Positions 48,101 through 57,100 of a DNA stretch of 64,000 nt are shown here, piece by piece; the stretch's first letter is position 1; every line of letters begins with the position of its first letter. The stretch spans positions 21,158 through 85,157 of the forward strand of contig JAXGGA010004725.1 in the NCBI GenBank assembly GCA_038373865.1, given 5' to 3'. The stretch is from Uloborus plumipes (taxonomy: Eukaryota; Arthropoda; Arachnida; Araneae; Uloboridae). The position numbers and the translations under genes are program-made. Below the pieces are notes generated by a model, which was given only the letters and a program-made list of their open reading frames with translations, did not search any database and was not told the origin of the DNA.

Positions 48101-51100
48101 GAATTTTAGGGGGATACGATCCCTGAAGAAGCTTACTTCTCAAGTTCAGATGAAGGTTCTTATAACAAACAGAACAAAAGGCAAATGAAGATTATTTAAA
48201 TTAAATTCAAATTTTCAGATTAATTAAGGCTTTAACTACGAATTAATCAATATAGGGTTGGTTCGGGTAAGTGGGCCACTGGGGCAAGTGGGCCACCCCC
48301 CTTAAAACTGAAATGTGCATATGGTTTTTGTACTTTTTTGTACTGATCATGTTATATTTCATCACAATGATTGGTTTTGTATATATTTGGATTTTATGGA
48401 ACTTTTTTTTTGGATCATATAATTTCCCTGATAGCACAGTAACCAAAATGTGACGCTTTTGTGACCCGTGACGCGCGTCACAAGCGCAGTCGCAACCAAG
48501 TCACCGCAACTTACGAATGTCCGACCGCGTGACGTCACAATGCGACTTTACAGTGACGGCGCATGATGACCCAATTGCAACCGAGGTCACCTAGTGACGG
48601 TTTGGCAACCTCACATCGCAGTCACAGCGACCAATGTGACCAGTCAGTGACTTGTGTGTGAAGTTGCGGTGGCGTCACAATGCGACTTCACAGTGACGGC
48701 GCCCGACGACCCGTCATAAAATATTTTTTTTAATTTTGAAAAAATAAAAGAGTCTTTTACTGACATCAGAAATCACTGATATAAGAACCTGGATTCTATC
48801 AACATACTTTCCGCCAACCGTTACGCTGCGAAACCCATTGTCCCACGCCTGGAATCGAACCCGGGTCGTCTGGATGCAAGCCAAGAATTCTAAACACTAT
48901 ACTAGACGAGAGTTACAAGAGGAAACTCAAAAAGTAAAGAGCTGCTGAAGGTCACATTGTTGTCACAAAGTGAGTCACATCCACGTCGATGTGACAGTTT
49001 TAAGTCACAATGCGACTTTACCACGACGTCAGAGAAAAGTCCCACTTGCGTCTTCAGGCGTTGCTACTGCAATGCTTTTGTGACCCTCGCATGCGTCACA
49101 AGTGAAGTCGCAACCAAGTTACTTACGAATGTTAGCAACGGCGACTTCACAATGCGACTTTACAGTGACAACGCCTGACGACCCAATTGCAACCTAGGTC
49201 TCCCAGCGACGGTTTAGCTGTTGGCATAAGCCTTTATTTTTTAAACTAGTCTTGAAGAAATTCCATATAAAGATAATGAAAAATAAAAATTAAGAACTTA
49301 CCTTTTGTATATTTAAAATTATAAAAGTATTTCCCAAAAATCTAACCAGCAGACGAACCCCCATTTGTGTATAGTGTGTAAAAACCCAACTGAATCACAT
49401 GTGTTTACCCGACAGGTGATGTGACGCAATCGGCAAATAGGTTGAGTAGTTTTTTGCTGGATGCATTGCATAAACAGATTTTAAAAGTTTTAAGAAATTA
49501 ACAGTTAAGAAGATAACTGTGTTGAGTTGTCTGTGTTTAACATTGCATGCAAATTTTGATGCGTATCACGTCAGCTGTCGGTTAACGGTAACTATAAATA
49601 CCGTGTAAATCAATCAATCCTTCTCTTATGATTTGCTCTTATGAGCCGAGTCCGTCGCTGCAGCGAGACGGTGGTTTGTTTTGGTGCTGAAAGCGCGCCA
49701 TGTGGGCTGAGTGCCTTTAATTGATTTTGCCACGCAGAGGACGTGGTGTTTTTCTAAAAGTAAAATGTGATTAGTTCGATTCGACTGCCTTGCTAAAAGA
49801 GCGGGTAGGTTTTTAAAACTTCAATTTTGGAAGATGAAGGTAATTTTAAATAATAAGGAGTAGGTTGTGCTGTTTTTGGAGATTGGCTATGAACAGGACC
49901 GGGAGTTCAACATATTAGGAGATGTTCTCTACAGTTGCCCGGTTACTGTTAGTTTTAAATAGCAATCTGCTGCCTGCCGTTTCGTGACAAGGAGCGTGTG
50001 GGATTTCAACCCTTCTGAACCTGCTGTCAGCCAAAGTGCGAGCGGGTGTGTTGTGCCTTCAAGTCTTCGTCGTGTGCCTGTGTTTTACCGATAGACTGTA
50101 TCCTGGTATGATGAACTTTTAAATAGTTTTTCAGGAACTTTCTACTGTGTGGCACCGTTTTTAAAATGAGGACTTTTATTTAAAGTCGATGAAGTTTTTG
50201 AACATTTTAAGAGAAGAAAAATGTTGTGAATCGAGTCTAATCGCTTTTGAATAATGTGTTGGGGATTTTTACTGAATAATGTGTTGGGGGGTAATTAAGT
50301 TTATATTTTAATGTCAAAATTATTTTTCCTATTTACACTTTACTTATGTTGAATAAATTGTTATTTAGTATTCAAATATGAATCATGTACTCTTTTCTCC
50401 CGAGCAGAACCATTCCACATTTTCTGTTGGTCGGAGGTGGTGGCCCGGTCTTGGTCTTTTTACCGATTCCGGGTTATCGCCGTTCGCCGGCCAACATTAG
50501 CGACCTCACATCACAGTCACAGCGACCGATGCGACCAGTCAGTGACGTACACGTGAAGTCGCGGCAGCGTCACAGTGCGACTTCACAGTGACGGCACCTG
50601 AGGACTTCTCCGCCTTGTGACTTCTCCGCGAGCTGACACTGGTAAGTTGCTGCCACATCTTTGCGACTTCGCTTGCGAGGTATCACAAAAGCGTCTAATT
50701 TTGGTCACTGTGCAATTCGTAGTCACATCCCCGTTTCTTGCGACTTTTTTAAATCGCAATAATGCTTTGAAGAATTTCATTTAAAAGTCACAAATAAGGC
50801 GCAAAACCAGCACTAAGTGACATCGACTGCCTTTGTGCTACCAGGCGTCGTCACTGCAACATCGCACCTGTGATGTCGCCGCGAATTTTCATTCGTATGT
50901 TGCAGCCACCTCTTTGGGACTTTACTTGTGACGTACCCGAGTCACAAAAGCGTCTTATTTTTGTCACTGTGCTATTCATAATCGTACCCCGTTTTCGCAT
51001 CTGCTGTAAATCACTACAGGGCTTTACAGCGACGTCATTTAAAGGTCACAAGTAAGAAGTAAGTAAAGAATTGTGATAGTGACAATGATGAGAAGCCGCA

Positions 51101-54100
51101 TAACCGATACAAACTGATCGTATCACTATCAAAACGTCGCATCAAATACACAATTACACGACAACGGTTTCTGTGACTGTGTCATGTTGTCACGGAATAG
51201 TCACAAATTGTCCAAAATTGCATTGATGTTGTAAGGGCCGTCACTGCAATTTTGACGTCATCACGGATTGACATTCGCAAGTGGTTGTCACTTGGTCGCT
51301 TTTGTTACTGCTGTCTGTTAGAAAGTGATTGAGGCTCTTAAAAATTTTTTTTGACTGATTTTTTAGCGTAAAATTATTAATTTGGTATTATTAATTCGGT
51401 CTTCAATCGGTAAAAAAATATTTTAATGAAAATTCACATTAAGGTCACAATGTGACGTCTCCACAACATTACATTGTGACCGGGCACTATTCAGCTGCCA
51501 CAGCGACGTTGTAGTGAAGTCACACGCAAATGTCGCAAACAAGTCACAATGTGACTTTTGTGCGTCGTCACAATAGGGAAGTTTTCGATTTTTCAATTTT
51601 ATTTTTATATGATAGAGCAACATACATGAACATCAACGGCGAAAAAATTTTTGCGCTGCGATAAGTAGTTTTTTTTTTAAAATAATTTTTATATTTCAAG
51701 TGGGGGTGACGTCACTGGGCACTTGTTGGCGCTTTTGAACTTTCTACTAAGGCGAAGAAAGAGCGAGAAGCTTTAGATGCGAGGAGCTCGAGAAACCGGT
51801 TTCTCCGGCTTCCGCACTGTTGTTCGCTCTGCACTGCCGTAATTTTTTTTCCTCGCCAAGTGATGCGTTCTAAAAATTTGAATACGAATTTCGCCAAAAA
51901 ATATCAAAACAATCACCCCTAGCAGGGTAATGGATTGCTCTTTGATAAATCCAGTTTTAAATAGTGAATTAGCAGACTTTAAGGTATTGATTACGGAAGG
52001 AGAAAATCCCGCAATGAAACGATAATATAGCAAAAATCAAATTTTTATGGATGAAAGGCTGAAAGTTACTGCCATCCGACGTCACAGGTTTCGGTTTCAA
52101 GGCGCGCTTTTTTTGCGCGTGGGTTTTTTAAAAAATCATTAAGAATCAACCGTTGTGTTTTAAAATTTGGCAATGGTGAATTTTTGTGTTTTGTAAGCCT
52201 CTTAACAATATTTAGTAGTTAAAAAAGGGATATTCAATAGGTCACAACTACCCTATTGAGTCACGGTGTGACTGTGACGCTTGTGACTCGCAGTGACGTC
52301 ACTGTGACTTATCCGTGACACATTGTGCTATTAGGGTTATGTTAAAAAAATGTTCAAAAAAATATTTTTTTGCGAGTTCGAGCAACATTTTTCAAAGAAG
52401 TGTTTCAATGTTAATTTTTATTATTTTTTCTGTGTTCATCAAGTTTTTTTGTAGAGTTTAACCTAAAGTACACATAGCAATAAGAATTTTTATGCAAAGT
52501 ATTATTAATAAGTGTTTAAGGGCAGGGGTCCCCCTTACCCCTTGGTTTTTCTCAGGGTAAGTGGGCCCCCTCATAATAATGATGATTTCAAAATGAAGAA
52601 CAGTTCTGATGAAGCATTTTCTAAGATGAAATGAAAGATAATGATGCAGACCTAGAAGGAATTGATTTTTTAGCTACAAAAACTGCAAAAGTTGGTAACT
52701 ATGTATTTGGGAAACTTGCATAAAAGAAAAATATTAATTACTTTGAAGTTTTAACTTTAGAATATGATACAAATGAAAAAAATGCTGCTAAATTTGAAAA
52801 AAAGAATAGAAAAAGCTACCCTTTTTATTGGTTTGATGTAAGTGATGTTAGAATTATAACTGAGGATGAAATGATAATGTCTCTCCCTCAACAAACTTCA
52901 AATAGGACGCTGCCATTAAGTGTTTCCATTTTTTTTCAACCTATATATTTTCTTATTTGACTAAAATTGATCTTAATCGACTCTTTTATGTTTGTTCAAC
53001 TAATTTATATGTAAAAGCAAAAAATATGCCTAACGGCTTTTAATGAATTACACAGACACAATTGTTTTGTATTCCACTTTATAATTTTCTGTCGTACACA
53101 TTTAAATGTAAGTAGATATCTGGTTAATGGATACATTTACAAAAAAGTATTTCCTACTAAAATGTTATATACTTTATCAGGTAGAATATGCGAACCCCTT
53201 TTTTAGATATGCTCACTTTAAATATAAATAAATGGGGGGGGGGCACTTACCCCTTCCTAGGGGGTAAGAGAGCCACCCATGTCATTTTTTAAAGAATACG
53301 ATAGTTAAAATATTTTAAACATTTTTTTAGGAAATAATGCAGAACTTGTGTTTATTAATAATGTCCAAGATAAAATAAATAAACAAGTTTAAACTTTTTT
53401 GCTTTAAAGCTGTTGTTTTAGGCTTTAAAAACAAACTGTTCTAAAAAGGGGGCTCACTTACCCTAACCAACCCTACATTAAGTCACTTTTTATATTTTTT
53501 CAAACAAAATAAAAGGGAAACTTTCGGTTGTTATTTTTTTCACAAAAAAATGTAGAGCACATAAAAAAATCCTGCACTCCTCTAGTTTAGTTGCACATAG
53601 CAGCTATGAAACTTACACATTACAGGGTTGGAAAGTTCGGAGCTTTTATCCAGTTTTGACCACGGTTTTTACCGTCATGTCAAAACACCCTTTTTGATGT
53701 AGCTTTCGAAATTGTTGTCAAAAACCTAAATTTTGGTCCAAAACCAGTCTAAAACTCATATTGAACACCAAATTACCTTAACAAGTGAGTTTTAGTTTTA
53801 TAAATGCTTATTCCATATATGAAAAGAAACTAATTGACTATTTTAGATTTTTGAGTGAAACAGTACACAATAAAAAATCCTAATCATAAAAAATGGCATC
53901 ATCGAAAACATTTAAACAATTTATATTTAGTGATTGAACGGGGAACAACTTAGTTTTACTTTTACTCAAAAGAAAAAATATATATTTTACATAAAGCCTG
54001 ACACAGAAAATGATTATATTGATAAAATTCAAATTTGGGTTCTGGATGTCCAAAATTAGTTTTGGAAAGGTCAGTTGGTTTATACCCTCCAAAACTCCTA

Positions 54101-57100
54101 AATTATACTAACTCTCAAGGAGTCTAGTCTAATCAAAACCTGTTTCTTGCAATATTGGTAATGCATGAATATAAATATTAATTAGTTGAAATAAATGAAT
54201 ATTTGATAATATATTTGCTCTATTTATGTCTGTGTATTACATATGCACTTGAATTGGAATGAAAATAGCGAATCCAGGAGATATCTCAAAGCAGACTTTG
54301 TCAGCAAAGCTCACATACTACTAGTTATCTCGTAGCTTAGCAGTCAATGTGTAAAAATGGTTTTTGAAAGCATGCTAATGAATTAATTGTACACTTACTC
54401 TCTTCCGTAATGAAATGGTTTTCCATGGACCTGAAAATATTTTTGTAATATTAATAATAGTTTAAAAGCATTTCTGAAGAAAGTATAAAATCTCTAAATA
54501 AAATGAAAGCCTACTTCGCGATTGCAAAGAATCCTCTTAGGAATAGGTGCTTCCTGCTGCAGTTGATACACTAAATATTAAAAAAAAAAAAAAAATACTG
54601 CACATAATATAAGTGTATATATATATATATATATATAAGTCATTTTCACAAAAATAGCATAAATAATGCTCAACACTTTATTTTTGTTAATCAATTTATA
54701 CTATTTCTGTTTACCAATATATATTTTAAATATTTCTCCATTTGTTTCAGTAGAATGAATCACTAATGATTTGAACATTGAATGAATGAAGTGAAAAGGG
54801 GGCGCGGCGCCCCTAAGGCAGCGCAAGCACTGCGACCAGGATTTGAACATTAGTTCTCTAAGAAGGTTGTTTAATACTTTGACCACTTCCTATAACAGCA
54901 TGAAAAGCAGGCCTTAAAAAAAATCATTCTGATTATTCATAAAAAAAAGTTACACAGTACAGATCAAGCATTATAGATCAGGCATAAATGTTTTTAAGCA
55001 ATTCAGTATTTCTCCTTTATAGTCCAGTTTAAATTATTTTGCAACAGATATAGACTGCGCAGCTTTTCTCCAGTAACTCCAACTTATTTACATTTTATTA
55101 CTTTAACAACTCAGAATCAACAAAAAGAAGGTGAATGCATTTCATGTTCTATCCTACCTTTGCTTTACAACCAGCCAAAAAAAAAATGACATTACTATAA
55201 AACAGGGTGTATAGGAACAGCGGTGTGATTCGGAACAAAACTTCCTGATCATACAAAGAAATTCTTAATAAATATACCGTCGGGTATTTTTCACAGTGAA
55301 TTTTTTTTAGAAAGGTAATACCATAAAAAGTAGGAAAATAAATATTTTTTGTCATTCTAGCAACACTATTGGCCTCTGTGCAAGGCTGCAAGCGGGATGC
55401 TAAAAAACACCAAGTTTTCATGGTTTGCAGAACTTTGTATGTAAATACACACCCCTTTATATTTCAAATCTAAGAATAGTATTTTTTAATTATGCATATA
55501 TTTGAGCAACAGAGTACCACATTAGAAGAGACAACATATTTTAATGCCGGCCACCTCGTCTAGTGGTCAGCGACGTCTGACAGTGATGCAGTGGCCCCGG
55601 GTTCGAGTCCCGGCTGACGCATGGGCGTACTTTCTCTCTCTCCTGTCATTGTCCTTTCTGTGTGTGTGAAAGTGAGTTATGAATGGATGGCCTACCCTAT
55701 GAACGGGCCCTTATGGCATGTGTGTTGAGCTTAAATCGGTCTTCCACCTAAATGGTGCTCTTAAAAACGGAAGCCGTATCTTTCCTGCCTTAAATCGAGC
55801 AGATTTCATCTACTCGGGCTAGGATACCCGAGTGGTATTAGAAACAACAACAACATATTTTAATTGCGGCATAAAAATGAAAAAATTCTTCATAATGTCA
55901 TAGGATAAGGATTTGAGGGGTGAATCAGAACACTTTGTTCTGTTGTTCCAATTCAAACTTATTTAACGAAAACTGTTTGAAAAATCAAGATTCTAACCCC
56001 AATTCTTCTAGTCAAGACAGGGACAAGAATTTATTATTATTTATCATTTCTCGTGAGCTAGATCTTAGAATGACAAAAAGTTGCATATTTAAAAAGATTT
56101 TTGCTCCCGGAGACTTCTCTTTACTTAAAATACATGGGGCAGACTTTATGTAGCACAAGTCCAGCACACAGACAGTGATAAATAAGTGGGAAAAGCTTTC
56201 AGGACAATCCCTGAAACCCAGAGATTTCTAGAAACTAGATAAAAGGCAGCGTTCATCCCAGAAGATGTTATGAAAAAACTTAAGCCAAGCTACAACTACT
56301 AGTTTTAAGGACAAGTACATATTTGTGGACGACATGAGTGACTTCAATTTATGTTTAATCTTTGTATTTATATTCAAAAGCATTTCTTAAAATTTATTTT
56401 TTATAAGTTCAAAATTATTTTGAATTTTGACAAATCATAAACATTTACTGGTATAGAAAATAAACTTTTATTTGACAGTTACTATCTGTTCTTATTCTCC
56501 CCCATCAATATTACTCATGTTTCTGAGACTTATTACAGGTTATATTTAAAAAAATAATAAGAATTTGAACATGTGTTGAAATTGACACCTATCAACAGGG
56601 TGATTCGGAACACCCCTAAATTCTTATGTATATAAATGACAACTGTTCAAAATGTTTTGTCTTTGCTCTGAATATCAAAAGCAAAGAAAGACCGAAGTTT
56701 TTACCCAAAAATATCAAATTAAAAACAAATCTTTTAACTACTTTTTTTAGAATCAAAGCTCAAAAGTGCACTGATTCACACCATTTTACGGTACTTAAAT
56801 ACTTTGTTTTTTTTTTTTTTTTTATTTACTATTATTAATATTTTTTAGTATAAATTTTAAGGAAGCAAGTTCAAACAGAACATTTGCCACATTGAATCAA
56901 TGAAATAAACTAACATTTAGCTATCTTACAGTTAAAACACAAATGAATGACTTAACATGGGTTTTGGTGTAATCATTGAAAAATTCGAAATAAGTAAGTC
57001 AAAGGAGCATAGTTTTTGCATGCATAAATTACTTACCCTCATATCCTTGTCATTGAAATGTCAGGCCTTTAAGACCTAATGAAATTTTGTCTAATGAAAT

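Larger units (their letters stand above)
48434..52328. mobile_element. GTCAC-saturated element with GCACAGT…GTGC ends
   Basis: Flanked by TA (48432-48433, 52329-52330). The left end is gcacagtaaccaaaatgtga; the right end is '…tccgtgacacattgtgc'. Across its length the pentamer GTCAC/GTGAC recurs dozens of times, often as 'gtcacaatgcgactt' and 'cagtgacggc'. A ~280-bp segment occurs twice in direct orientation (about 48438-48715; about 49060-49218 plus 50497-50620). Extra copies of the right terminus ('tttttgtcactgtgc' or similar) appear at about 50727, about 50848 and about 50981, so the element looks like several nested or tandem members. It contains a solo LTR and a tRNA-like segment. No ORF with motifs. 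The base composition is clearly richer in CpG than its surroundings. Confidence 0.65.
48255..53473 (+). mobile_element. TA-flanked pogo/jerky-type element with internal insertions
   Basis: TIR gggttggttcgggtaagtgg at 48255 and its complement ending 53473. TA on both sides (48253-48254, 53474-53475). Subterminal 'gtaagtgggcc' motifs recur at 48286, 52557 and, inverted, at about 53250. A C-terminal transposase fragment remains at 52.6-52.9 kb. Most of the interior (48434-52328) is the GTCAC-rich element. Confidence 0.75.

Noticed and set aside
48841..48911. Functional tRNA gene
   Set aside because: B box is good but the acceptor stem does not pair; treated as tRNA-like only.
53626..53646. Second CAGGG-type element terminus (cagggttggaaagttcggag)
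   Set aside because: No partner end or target duplication found nearby; a single end is not enough to call an element.
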